From JAJPXC01 sp964510535 (lineage in GTDB: Bacteria; Bacteroidota; Bacteroidia; Bacteroidales; Muribaculaceae): 64,000 nucleotides of DNA. Below the pieces are notes generated by a model. It was not told where the DNA came from, ran no database searches, and saw only the letters and a list, made by a program, of their open reading frames with translations. Of the stretch, positions 55,359 to 63,975 are shown one piece after another; positions within the stretch are counted from its first letter, which is position 1, and every line of letters begins with the position of its first letter. The DNA lies in NCBI GenBank assembly GCA_964510535.1, contig CAZECG010000006.1, forward strand, positions 42,074 through 106,073. The letters are read 5' to 3'. Position numbers and translations under genes: made by a program.

Positions 55359-55385
55359 TAAACTTTTTAAGATTCTACAAAAGGC

Positions 55386-56231
55386 ATGAAATACATCGGA
55401 GCACACGTTGCGGCAAAAAACGGCGTCAGCGACACCCCACTGCGCGCAAAAGAGATAGGGGCGAAAGCGTTTGCGCTATTTACGCGCAACCCGTCGAGAT
55501 GGGCATCAAAGCCTCTCACCGGCAAGGATATTGACAGTTTTAAGACAAACTGCCAAATGTCTGGCTACACACCCGACGTGATATTGCCCCACGACAGCTA
55601 TCTGATTAATCTCGGCAGCGCTGACAGCGAAAAGTTGCGCATGTCACGCGAGGCGTTCCTCGACGAACTGCACCGGTGCGAGCAACTGGGGCTAACCATG
55701 CTCAATTTTCACCCCGGCAGTCACGTCAATTTGATAGCAGCCGATGAGTGCCTCGATCTCATCGCCGACTCAATCAACTATGCCCTCGAGCGCACCACGG
55801 GAGTTAAGGCTGTCATAGAAAACACGGCAGGCCAAGGGAGCAATCTCGGCTACAACTTCGAACAGATAGCACGCATTATCGACCGTGTCGACGACAAAAG
55901 CCGAGTCGGTGTGTGCATCGACACTTGCCACGCCTTTGCAGCCGGATATGACATAGCCTCTCCTGAAGGCTATGAGTCTACATGGAAAGCTTTTGACGAC
56001 ACCATAGGGTTTAAGTTCCTGAGCGGTATGCACATCAATGATTCCCGCAAAGGTCTTGGCAGCAAGATTGACCGACATGAATCACTCGGAAAGGGGACAT
56101 TGGGCGAGGTGTTTTTCACCATGCTGATGAATGACCCGCGTATGGACAACATACCTTTGATACTCGAAACTCCCGACGAGACAATCTGGGCAGAAGAAAT
56201 AGCGTGGCTCTACTCCTTGACCAACGCATAA
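55386..56231 (+). CDS. nfo: Endonuclease IV (AP endonuclease)
   Basis: A 281-residue TIM-barrel nuclease that cuts DNA at abasic sites. Zinc-site motifs are complete: VIENTAGQGSNLG (Glu), GVCIDTCHAFAAGYD (Asp, His), HINDSRKGLGSKIDRHESLG (His, Asp, His) and ILETPDE (Glu). Length is usual. The MFS transporter gene follows after 75 bases. Confidence 0.96.
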   Translation: MKYIGAHVAAKNGVSDTPLRAKEIGAKAFALFTRNPSRWASKPLTGKDIDSFKTNCQMSGYTPDVILPHDSYLINLGSADSEKLRMSREAFLDELHRCEQLGLTMLNFHPGSHVNLIAADECLDLIADSINYALERTTGVKAVIENTAGQGSNLGYNFEQIARIIDRVDDKSRVGVCIDTCHAFAAGYDIASPEGYESTWKAFDDTIGFKFLSGMHINDSRKGLGSKIDRHESLGKGTLGEVFFTMLMNDPRMDNIPLILETPDETIWAEEIAWLYSLTNA

Positions 56232-56306
56232 TCAGAGAGCCTCACGATTGACCGAACGATAACTATAACAAAGTAAAACATCAATAAAATATCACAAACA
56301 AAGGAC

Positions 56307-58145
56307 ATGAAAACCAAACCTGATCTAAGCTTTTGGAAACTTTGGAATTTAAGTTTCGGCTTCTTTGGGGTTCAAATCGCTTATGCGCTGCAAAGTGCCA
56401 ACGTGTCACGCATATTCGCCACCCTCGGCGCCGATCCCCATGATTTAAGCTATTTCTGGATTTTACCACCTCTTATGGGTTTGATTGTGCAACCCATAGT
56501 CGGGACCATGAGCGACAAGACATGGACCCGTTTCGGCCGCCGTCTACCTTATCTGATTCTTGGGGCTATAGTTGCCGTAGTCGTGATGTGCCTGCTTCCC
56601 AACGCCGGAAGTTTCGGGCTGACAGTGTCATCAGCTATTCTTGTAGGGCTGTTTGCTCTTATGCTCCTCGACACATCAATCAACATGGCCATGCAGCCAT
56701 TCAAGATGCTTGTCGGCGATATGGTCAACGAAAAGCAAAAAGGGCTCGCCTACTCTATCCAAAGTTTCCTGTGCAACGCAGGGTCAATAGTGGGGTATGT
56801 ATTCCCGTTTATACTGACATGGATCGGGTTTCAAAACACTGCCGCCGAGGGTGTCATCCCTGAGACTGTGATTTATTCGTTCTATATCGGCGCAGCGATA
56901 TTGCTGCTGTGTGTGGTCTACTCGCTGGCTAAAATCAAGGAGTGGCCTCCGCACGTCTACGCGGAATATAACGGCGGTGTTGACGTCTCAAAAGCTGACG
57001 CTAAAAAGGAGAAAACAAACGTAATCAAACTGCTCGTTAACGCACCCAAGACTTTCTGGACGGTGGGTCTCGTACAATTCTTCTGCTGGTTTGCATTCCT
57101 GTTCATGTGGACTTACACCAACGGGACTATTGCCAAGAATGCGTTTGACACTCCCGAAACAGTGTCAAATTATGGCATAACCGACGCAAACGGCAAGGTG
57201 TTCCAGGCAAAATATATCCTCATCAATGACACGACCGTCATTCTTGAACACGGGAAAGCGACTGTCGCCGGTTTCATCGCACCCGACGGGACTCTGACCA
57301 AGGTCAACAAGCTCTCAATCGAGCGCGACAACGCACCTTCCGTAGCAGTGGTAGAGAACGGGCTTATAGCATCGAAAGAGGGTGTTGCCGCTTTTGATTT
57401 CAACGAAAGCATAGACACCCGCAATGCCAAACTGTCAATTGACGGCGGCCTTCCGGTTGATGCGCCGGAATCAATCAAATTGGTCGATTACCTCACACTC
57501 ATACAGCAAGAAAGCGAACCGGTTGAGCTTACCCTTGCCGGAATCGTCACTCACGATCCCCACAGCGGTGAGCTGTTTATCGACGAATCTGAGGTGCGCA
57601 CGCTCAATGCTCCCGACAAGGCTCAATTTGCCACTCATGTAGTGCTCAATACTGAATCGAAACAATATAACGACGCCGGTAACTGGGTGGGCATTCTTTT
57701 CGCCATCCAGGCAATCGGTTCAGTGCTTTGGGCTATAGTTCTGCCGATGTTCCGCAACCGTAAGTTCTCATACGCGCTGAGCCTGCTCCTCGGTGCCGCC
57801 GGATTTATCTCAGCCGGCTACATCACCAATCCCTACCTGCTGTTTGTGTCGTTCGCATTAATCGGTTGCGCATGGGCTGCAATGCTCGCATGGCCGTTCA
57901 CCATTCTGACAAATTCGCTAAAGGGTGGCAATATCGGCGCATATCTCGGCCTGTTCAACTGCTCTATCTGCATTCCTCAAATTATCGGCGCACTTGCCGG
58001 CGGATGGATTCTCGCAGCTATCGGCTCGCCCGATGCCCTTGCGCCTCAATGGATGATGATGGTTATCGCAGGTGTGTCTCTCGCAGTCGGCGCACTTTGC
58101 GTAGGATTCATCAAAGAGCATCAGCCCGAGACAGTGAAAGAATGA
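56307..58145 (+). CDS. MFS sugar transporter (SLC45/GPH-like) with a large periplasmic insert
   Basis: A 612-residue major facilitator with 12 predicted helices. The first half shows MSDKTWTRFGRRLPYLILGA, the MFS loop 2-3 motif in its SLC45-like form. Between helix 7 (about 252-270) and helix 8 (about 459-480) lies an insert of about 165 residues (about 285-450), soluble and beta-rich, which would face the periplasm. Standard MFS proteins are about 400-450 residues. Sugar transport, perhaps of maltose or similar glucans, is inferred from the family and from the convergent glycogen genes. Likely cotranscribed with nfo or from an unseen promoter. Confidence 0.82.
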   Translation: MKTKPDLSFWKLWNLSFGFFGVQIAYALQSANVSRIFATLGADPHDLSYFWILPPLMGLIVQPIVGTMSDKTWTRFGRRLPYLILGAIVAVVVMCLLPNAGSFGLTVSSAILVGLFALMLLDTSINMAMQPFKMLVGDMVNEKQKGLAYSIQSFLCNAGSIVGYVFPFILTWIGFQNTAAEGVIPETVIYSFYIGAAILLLCVVYSLAKIKEWPPHVYAEYNGGVDVSKADAKKEKTNVIKLLVNAPKTFWTVGLVQFFCWFAFLFMWTYTNGTIAKNAFDTPETVSNYGITDANGKVFQAKYILINDTTVILEHGKATVAGFIAPDGTLTKVNKLSIERDNAPSVAVVENGLIASKEGVAAFDFNESIDTRNAKLSIDGGLPVDAPESIKLVDYLTLIQQESEPVELTLAGIVTHDPHSGELFIDESEVRTLNAPDKAQFATHVVLNTESKQYNDAGNWVGILFAIQAIGSVLWAIVLPMFRNRKFSYALSLLLGAAGFISAGYITNPYLLFVSFALIGCAWAAMLAWPFTILTNSLKGGNIGAYLGLFNCSICIPQIIGALAGGWILAAIGSPDALAPQWMMMVIAGVSLAVGALCVGFIKEHQPETVKE

Positions 58146-58176
58146 TTACAAGCCTTCCGGCTCAAACCTAAGAAAC

Positions 58177-58213
58177 AAGACTCCCGCCGATTTTGTCAGC
58201 GGGAGTCTTTATT
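58177..58213. terminator. Bidirectional Rho-independent terminator between the MFS and glgP genes
   Basis: AAGACTCCCGC (58177-58187) pairs with GCGGGAGTCTT (58199-58209), 11 pairs with an 11-base loop. The plus side ends in TTTATTTAT, the minus side in TTGTTTCTT. It can serve both convergent genes. Confidence 0.85.
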
Positions 58214-58244
58214 TATAGAATAATAAATCTAAAATTCCGGATTA

Positions 58245-60800
58245 TCAAATCCAGCGGACGTACGCGAAGTCTTGGCGGTGAGGCAATGCGGGATTATAAG
58301 GATAGAGACGGTAAGCGAAGCGGAACACGCCAGCGTCGGTGAAATGATCTTTCAGATGGTAGGTAACAATACCGCCATCTTCAGCCGTCACCTTGAACGG
58401 AGTCGTTTTCCACAATTTCTCGACACCGTTGCTCTGCTTGTATATGACAAGCTCGAGACCGAGGTCTTTACCGAGACCATTAGTGTCAACTTTGACAGTT
58501 GTCTCGTACGGTTCGCCGGTAATGCCGTTGGCTGCTCCGCTACGAGCCACATCAAGAACCTTGATACCATCCCATGCCGCAGTTACTTTCTCTTTCCATG
58601 CGACGATTTCTTTTGCAAGAGTGCAGTCATTGGCAACGAGTTTTTTGGTTCGGGCGGCTTCTTTGTCATAGAAGCGACTGATATAATCGTCAATCATACG
58701 CTTCATGGTGAAATTGGGCGCGATGTCGCCGATTGAACGCTTAATGTACTGAATCCACTCGGGAGAATAGCCCTTAGAATTTTTGGCAAAATAAAGGGGA
58801 ACAATCTCGTTTTCAAGCATTGAGTAGATTGTAGCCGCATCGAGTTTGTCTTGTTGAGCCTGATCGGTAAATGTGCGTTGGTCGGTCAACGCCCAACCGG
58901 CTTGCTCGTTGAAACGGTAGCCCTCATACCACCAACCGTCGAGGACTGAGAAATTGAGAACGCCGTTCATCTCGGCCTTTTCGCCTGAGGTACCTGAAGC
59001 CTCAAGGGGACGTGTAGGGGTGTTCAACCAAATATCCACCCCAGAAACGAGGCGCTTCGCAACTATCATGTTGTAGTCCTCAAGGAAGATAATCTTGCCG
59101 AGGAACTGGGGCATCCGTGAGATTTCCATGATGCGCTTAATCAAGCCCTGACCTGCGCCATCCGCGGGGTGAGCCTTACCCGAGAATACGAACTGCACGG
59201 GGAACTGCTCGTTGTTGACAATCTTGGCAAGACGGTCGAGGTCGGTAAACAGAAGATGAGCGCGTTTGTAAGTGGCGAAACGGCGGGCAAAACCGATGAT
59301 GAGCGCATTGGGGTTGATTTTGTCAACAATTTTCATCACAGCCGACGGATCGCCCTGATTAGCGAGCCATTTTTCTTTGAAATCGCGCTTAACGAAGTTG
59401 ATGAATTTGGTCTTCATCTTCATTCGCATCTCCCAAATCTCTTCGTCCTTAGCCTTGAAAATGCCTTTCCATGCCTCGGGATTGCTTTGGTCGTCAAATA
59501 GCTGCTTACCGAGTTTCTCAGTGTAAAATTCTTTCCATTCGCTTGAGGCCCAAGTGGGCATATGCACGCCATTGGTCACATAGCCGACATGAGACTCTTC
59601 CCAACTATAACCCTTCCAAATTCCGGCGAACATCTTTTTAGAGACCTCACCGTGGAGCCAGCTCACACCGTTGGCCTCCTGACAGGTGTTAAGAGCGAAT
59701 ACACTCATAGAGAAGCGCTCGTTTGTGTCGGGATTCTCGCGACCCATATTCATGAGGTCGTTCCAGCTGATTCCGAGTTTTGCGGGATATTCACCCATGT
59801 ATTTGCCAAACAAGCCCTCATCGAAGTAATCGTGTCCGGCGGGAACCGGCGTATGTACCGTGTACAGGCTTGAAGCACGCACAAGCTCGAGAGCCACGTT
59901 AAAGTCGAGGTGCTGATTCTGCACATAATCGACAAGACGCTGGAGATTGAGCAAAGCCGCATGGCCTTCATTGCAGTGGTAGAGAGTAGACTTAATACCG
60001 AGTTTTTCGAGCATCAACACACCACCGATACCGAGGAGATACTCCTGTTTAATACGGTTCTCCCAGTCACCGCCATACAACCGATGGGTAATAACGCGGT
60101 CAAACTCACTGTTCATGTCAAAGTCGGTATCCATCAGATAGAGGTTCATTCGCCCGACATTAACACGCCAAATGTGGCTGTAGATAATGCGACCGGGGAA
60201 TGGAACTTCAAGAATCATCGGCTGGCCATTAGCGTCAAGGACTTGCTCAATGGGGAGCTGATTGAAATTCTGCGGTTCATAGTTGGCAATCTGCTGACCA
60301 TCAACCGACAGCGACTGAGTGAAGTAGCCATAGCGATATAAGAAGCCCACAGCCGTCATATTGATACAACTGTCTGACGCTTCCTTGATGTAATCACCTG
60401 CCAACACGCCGAGACCACCTGAATAGATTTTCAAAGCGTTACAAAGCCCATATTCCATCGAAAAGTAAGCCACGGAAGGGACATCCTTGCGCATCGGCTT
60501 CTTCATGTACTCCTTGAACGAAGCATGGACGCTCTCAATACGAGCCATCATCTCGGTATCATCGAGAATTTCCTGCAGGCGAACCGAAGATAGCTGCTGG
60601 AGCAGCATCACAGGATTTTCGCCTGTGCTACGCCACAAATTGGGGTCAAGGTCACGGAAAAGCGATTTACCCTCACTGTTCCATACCCACCATAGGTTGC
60701 GTGCGAGATCTTCCAATGGTTTCAGCTTGCCGGGCAAATCTGATTTAACAGTAATCTCCCGCCATGCGGGAGTATTAGTGTTACTTACTTGAAATTTCAT
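58245..60800 (-). CDS. glgP: Alpha-glucan (glycogen) phosphorylase
   Basis: An 851-residue GT35 enzyme releasing glucose-1-phosphate from alpha-1,4-glucan. VAYFSMEYGLCNALKIYSGG and GVLAGDYIKEASD mark the N-terminal part. The pyridoxal-phosphate lysine lies in ASGTSGEKAEMNGVLNFSVL (about residues 600-619), a variant of the classical GTGNMK motif seen in the short bacterial/archaeal type. It follows the glycogen synthase gene by 28 bases, forming a synthesis-breakdown pair. Confidence 0.94.
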   Translation of the reverse strand: MKFQVSNTNTPAWREITVKSDLPGKLKPLEDLARNLWWVWNSEGKSLFRDLDPNLWRSTGENPVMLLQQLSSVRLQEILDDTEMMARIESVHASFKEYMKKPMRKDVPSVAYFSMEYGLCNALKIYSGGLGVLAGDYIKEASDSCINMTAVGFLYRYGYFTQSLSVDGQQIANYEPQNFNQLPIEQVLDANGQPMILEVPFPGRIIYSHIWRVNVGRMNLYLMDTDFDMNSEFDRVITHRLYGGDWENRIKQEYLLGIGGVLMLEKLGIKSTLYHCNEGHAALLNLQRLVDYVQNQHLDFNVALELVRASSLYTVHTPVPAGHDYFDEGLFGKYMGEYPAKLGISWNDLMNMGRENPDTNERFSMSVFALNTCQEANGVSWLHGEVSKKMFAGIWKGYSWEESHVGYVTNGVHMPTWASSEWKEFYTEKLGKQLFDDQSNPEAWKGIFKAKDEEIWEMRMKMKTKFINFVKRDFKEKWLANQGDPSAVMKIVDKINPNALIIGFARRFATYKRAHLLFTDLDRLAKIVNNEQFPVQFVFSGKAHPADGAGQGLIKRIMEISRMPQFLGKIIFLEDYNMIVAKRLVSGVDIWLNTPTRPLEASGTSGEKAEMNGVLNFSVLDGWWYEGYRFNEQAGWALTDQRTFTDQAQQDKLDAATIYSMLENEIVPLYFAKNSKGYSPEWIQYIKRSIGDIAPNFTMKRMIDDYISRFYDKEAARTKKLVANDCTLAKEIVAWKEKVTAAWDGIKVLDVARSGAANGITGEPYETTVKVDTNGLGKDLGLELVIYKQSNGVEKLWKTTPFKVTAEDGGIVTYHLKDHFTDAGVFRFAYRLYPYNPALPHRQDFAYVRWI

Positions 60801-60828
60801 ATTAAATTATTGGTAATTAATAAATTAT

Positions 60829-62481
60829 TTACTTTATATCGTTTTTCTCACGCTGTGTGCGGTTGGCGAGAGCGGTCTCAAATGCTCGTTCATAGTAGGT
60901 GATGAAACTGCTCCAAGCTGCGTGTCGCGCGGTGCGCATAGCGGCTTTTGAAATGCGTTCAAGGACGTTGCTTGAACATCCCGCAAGATAATGCAGATCC
61001 CGAGCCACGGATGAAGCTACGGTATCATAGTTGAAATCGCCGCGCGCTATCACGCTGACACCGCAACTCTCAAAATTATTTTCAAATGATGACAGTATCC
61101 ACTGGCCGAAACCTGAAAGCGATGTGGTCACCGTCGGAACTCCAAACGCAACGCTTTCAAGCGGTGTGTAACCCCAGGGTTCATAATATGAGGGGAACAC
61201 AGTCGCATCCATGCCAATCAGCAAATCATAATATGAGCGGTTAAAAATGCCGTCATTGCCATCGAGATAGCACGGCACATATATCACCGTCACGTTATCG
61301 GGCTGACGGAACCCGCTGAGATAACGTTCGATGGGGTCTTGGCCGGGATTGTTAATCCAATGAGTTATAAATGGCGCACAGAGAGGCTGGCTTGCATTGC
61401 GCTCCATCGCATCAGCGAGATCGCGGCGAGGGCCGTTAACCCATGCCGGGACCATGACATAGGCAAGCACAGGGCGGTCTACATTTTCGTCGGCAAGACG
61501 GCTCATGGAGTCAAGGAATAAATCAAGCCCTTTGTTACGGTACTCACAGCGGCCTGAAGTACCGACTATAAACGTGTCATCCGGGAAGTTGCGACCGGTC
61601 AACGCACGACCGACTTTAAGCAACAATTCTCGCGCATCGGCCCGTGTAGAGTCAAATTTCACACCGGTAGGGACAAAATTGCGTTCAAACCCATTGGGTG
61701 TGACCACATCGGGATTCTTTTCCAGCAACTGCTCGCACTCTATGGCTGTTATGTCGCTAACAGTAGTGAAGCAATCGGCCTGATGAGCGGCGGCTTTCTC
61801 CAAAGAATGTTTCGACTGCATATTAAGCTCACCCGCCATCTGGTCACCATTGTAGCCTTTAAGATAGTCATACAATGGTTTGTTGTTACCGCATATGCTA
61901 CGACCTATACTCGTGGCGTGTGTGGTGAACACCGTCGCTATCGAAGGCATCTTCCACTTGAGGTAGAGAAGCCCCATTCCTGTGGTCCATTCATCGAAAT
62001 GAGCGATTACGCGGCCTCCAATCTTACCCATGTAGCGAGTAAGACTCTCGATAACCATAGCGGCAGCGACAGAAAAGGCGCAAGCCTCGTCATAGTCGCC
62101 ATAGGCGTGAAGCGAATCCACGCCGTACAGCTCCCACATTTTCCCATAAATCTCATCTTTACCGGCATACATGGAATCGAACTTCACCAAAACGGTCAAT
62201 GGGCGGCCGGGAATATCCCAACGCCCTACCCTGACAGTCACCCCGTCGGGCAACTGTGGATTTTGACGCCAAGCTTTGAGCAGTGTTGTCGATTCGACGA
62301 AATAAGGTGACGGATTTTCATCTGACCACACGTCGGGTCCGATAAATATAAGATTGTTTTTATAATAAGACTGTAATGTCTTTGCCTTGGTCGACAGGAC
62401 GGTATAAATACCTCCGATTTTGTTACAGACTTCCCAACTGGTTTCAAATAACAAATCGAGCTTTACGGATGTCTTTTCCAT
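60829..62481 (-). CDS. GT3-type glycogen synthase
   Basis: A 550-residue glycogen synthase of the animal/yeast type (GT3), which in Bacteroidetes replaces the usual bacterial GT5 GlgA. Marks are LFETSWEVCNKIGGIYTVLS near the start, VIAHFDEWTTGMGLLYLKWK, a TVSDITAIECEQLL segment and the E-x7-E donor site in FPSYYEPWGYTPLESVAFGV (about residues 435-455). UDP-glucose is the expected donor. First gene of the synthase-phosphorylase operon. Confidence 0.93.
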   Translation of the reverse strand: MEKTSVKLDLLFETSWEVCNKIGGIYTVLSTKAKTLQSYYKNNLIFIGPDVWSDENPSPYFVESTTLLKAWRQNPQLPDGVTVRVGRWDIPGRPLTVLVKFDSMYAGKDEIYGKMWELYGVDSLHAYGDYDEACAFSVAAAMVIESLTRYMGKIGGRVIAHFDEWTTGMGLLYLKWKMPSIATVFTTHATSIGRSICGNNKPLYDYLKGYNGDQMAGELNMQSKHSLEKAAAHQADCFTTVSDITAIECEQLLEKNPDVVTPNGFERNFVPTGVKFDSTRADARELLLKVGRALTGRNFPDDTFIVGTSGRCEYRNKGLDLFLDSMSRLADENVDRPVLAYVMVPAWVNGPRRDLADAMERNASQPLCAPFITHWINNPGQDPIERYLSGFRQPDNVTVIYVPCYLDGNDGIFNRSYYDLLIGMDATVFPSYYEPWGYTPLESVAFGVPTVTTSLSGFGQWILSSFENNFESCGVSVIARGDFNYDTVASSVARDLHYLAGCSSNVLERISKAAMRTARHAAWSSFITYYERAFETALANRTQREKNDIK

Positions 62482-62505
62482 TCTTTAGAGTCACTTTTGA
62501 AACTA

Positions 62506-62513
62506 CAAAGATA
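62506..62513 (-). promoter_or_regulatory. Promoter -7 box (TATCTTTG) of the glycogen synthase operon
   Basis: An exact TAnnTTTG match on the minus strand, 25 bases before the start codon. No TTTG at 19-20 bases further out. Confidence 0.6.
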
Positions 62514-62599
62514 AGGAATTATTCTTAAAAACAACAATTACAACCGTTAAGAGTGCTCCCGAGCCCCTCCTGATAACACCCATAAAACTCACAACAATC

Positions 62600-62640
62600 A
62601 TAAGAATTATAAGAATTATAACACTCAAAAGGAATTATAA
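62600..62640 (+). repeat. AT-rich short tandem repeat
   Basis: ATAAGAATT occurs twice head to tail (62600-62617), with a degenerate third unit GGAATTATAA at 62631-62640. A possible plus-strand -7 box TATTTTTG lies at 62659-62666. A 7-base inverted repeat CGAGCCC/GGGCTCG (62560-62566 and 62671-62677) brackets the stretch. Confidence 0.4.
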
Positions 62641-62689
62641 TAATCTATCAATACCCTCTATTTTTGCGCCGGGCTCGTTTGTTTTACAT

Positions 62690-63330
62690 TGCCGATATTG
62701 CGGCTGAACAATCAGTGACTCACAGGCACGTTAGCCGACAAGGGTTCGTCCAAAAGGGTTACCCCCTGGACTTGACCGATTAAGTGAACGCAGAGCGGAG
62801 CTTGCTCCGGCTATGCTGAGCGTGAGGGAAAGCCAAAGCGGAGCGTGGGAATACACTTTTTTAAGCAGTAAAAAAGGAAGATTTTTTGAGCGAATTTACC
62901 TGCCCTTTTCGAGCGTAGATAAAGACGCTAACTTCGCGATGTAAATACAATGTGCCTCCGAGCGTCATGGTGACACCTCGCCAAAACGAGCTGCGATGTC
63001 GAATGTAATATTCAGTAGTATTGTAGCGGTACGCTGATAATGCCCCAGATAATCCAATGCCGTGAGGTTAGAACCAAGACACGAAACGAATATCTCTGTC
63101 CGTGTAGAAGCATCAGCCAAGACAAGCCCCAACAATCGCAGCCGTATCGTAAACCTCGACGTAACACCCATGCCTCACGGCAGTCGGTGCCGATAGCCCA
63201 ACTCAACAACGAGCCTCCTTTGAACGGTCACCTCCTCTCCTGCGGACCAACTTCACCGCCTATCCGCCTCACCCAAAACGCCACGCCCCTCGGAGGTGTC
63301 CGAAGGGTGCGTTGGAGAGTAATTTTAATG
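62690..63330. other. Gene-poor stretch with repeated GAGCGT, possibly remnant mobile DNA
   Basis: This part of the 888-base gap before the recombinase has no convincing gene. GAGCGT occurs at 62818, 62841, 62911 and 62960, with related GAGCG words between them and a small stem AGCGGAGC/GCTCCGGCT near 62794-62812. A small minus-strand frame (62965-63171) and a plus-strand one are unlike proteins I know. The base composition differs from the AT-rich stretch before it and from the recombinase after it. Such text often flanks integrated elements in Bacteroidales; this is inference. Confidence 0.3.
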
Positions 63331-63335
63331 ATGTA

Positions 63336-63353
63336 TAATTGTAAGGACAATTA
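63336..63353. promoter_or_regulatory. Palindrome just upstream of the recombinase gene
   Basis: TAATTGT (63336-63342) and ACAATTA (63347-63353) form an inverted repeat with a 4-base centre, 16 bases before the start codon. It could be an operator or a hairpin acting on translation. Confidence 0.4.
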
Positions 63354-63369
63354 CAACATTAAATTTAAA

Positions 63370-63975
63370 ATGATATACGGTTACATTAGAGTGAGTTCCG
63401 ACAAGCAAACGGTCGAGAACCAGCGCTTTGAAATAAATAATTTCTGTGGGCGCGAAAATCTAACCATCGATGGTTGGATTGAAGAAACGATTTCAGGAAC
63501 GAAGTCATACAATAAACGACAACTTGGTGTTCTTCTAAAACGAATCAAAAAAGATGATTTAATTATCTGTGCCGAGTTATCGCGGCTTGGCAGAAATCTT
63601 TTTATGATTATGGAGATATTAAATATCTGTATGACTAAAGAAGCAAAGGTGTGGACGATAAAAGATAACTATCGACTTGGCGATGACATCCAATCAAAAG
63701 TGCTTGCTTTTGCGTTTGGTTTGTCTGCAGAAATTGAACGCAACTTAATATCACAACGTACCAAGGAGGCTTTAGCTCGTAAAAAAGCAGAAGGCGTTGT
63801 GTTAGGTCGTCCGAAAGGTCGTCGTAGCGACCCTAATAAATACAAATTAAGCGGTAAAGAGAATCTAATACGAGAACTTATTAGAGCCGGAGTTTCAAAG
63901 CGCAAAATTGCCAAGATTTGTAAGGTCGATAGGAATACACTAGCACGATACCTTGTAATAATGGAAGATAAATGA
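63370..63975 (+). CDS. Mpi-like serine recombinase (DNA invertase family)
   Basis: A 201-residue resolvase/invertase. The start at 63370 (MIYGYIRVSSDKQTVENQRF) gives catalytic Ser9 in the usual IRVS motif; an open frame extends upstream but has no recombinase sequence. The catalytic domain continues with ELSRLGRNLFMIMEIL, FAFGLSAEIERNL and SQRTKEALARKKAEG. A C-terminal helix-turn-helix (about 160-200: GVSKRKIAKICKVDRNTLAR) binds DNA. It strongly resembles Mpi of Bacteroides fragilis as I remember it, which flips promoters of capsule genes. GC looks lower than neighbouring genes. Its targets are not visible in this window. Confidence 0.85.
   Translation: MIYGYIRVSSDKQTVENQRFEINNFCGRENLTIDGWIEETISGTKSYNKRQLGVLLKRIKKDDLIICAELSRLGRNLFMIMEILNICMTKEAKVWTIKDNYRLGDDIQSKVLAFAFGLSAEIERNLISQRTKEALARKKAEGVVLGRPKGRRSDPNKYKLSGKENLIRELIRAGVSKRKIAKICKVDRNTLARYLVIMEDK

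Noticed and set aside
62600..62640. Tandem ATAAGAATT units as a CRISPR array
   Set aside because: Units are only 9 bases, without spacers, and no cas gene is nearby.
62745..62765. GGGTTCGTCC as a tRNA T-arm
   Set aside because: No acceptor, D or anticodon arms can be drawn around it.
62965..63171. 68-codon minus-strand frame as a gene
   Set aside because: No promoter, no recognised family, and a competing frame covers the same bases; it may be decayed element sequence at most.
63040..63369. N-terminal extension of the recombinase (110 codons)
   Set aside because: Sequence is rich in R, P, Q and T with no domain; the recombinase fold and its catalytic Ser9 fit a start at 63370.
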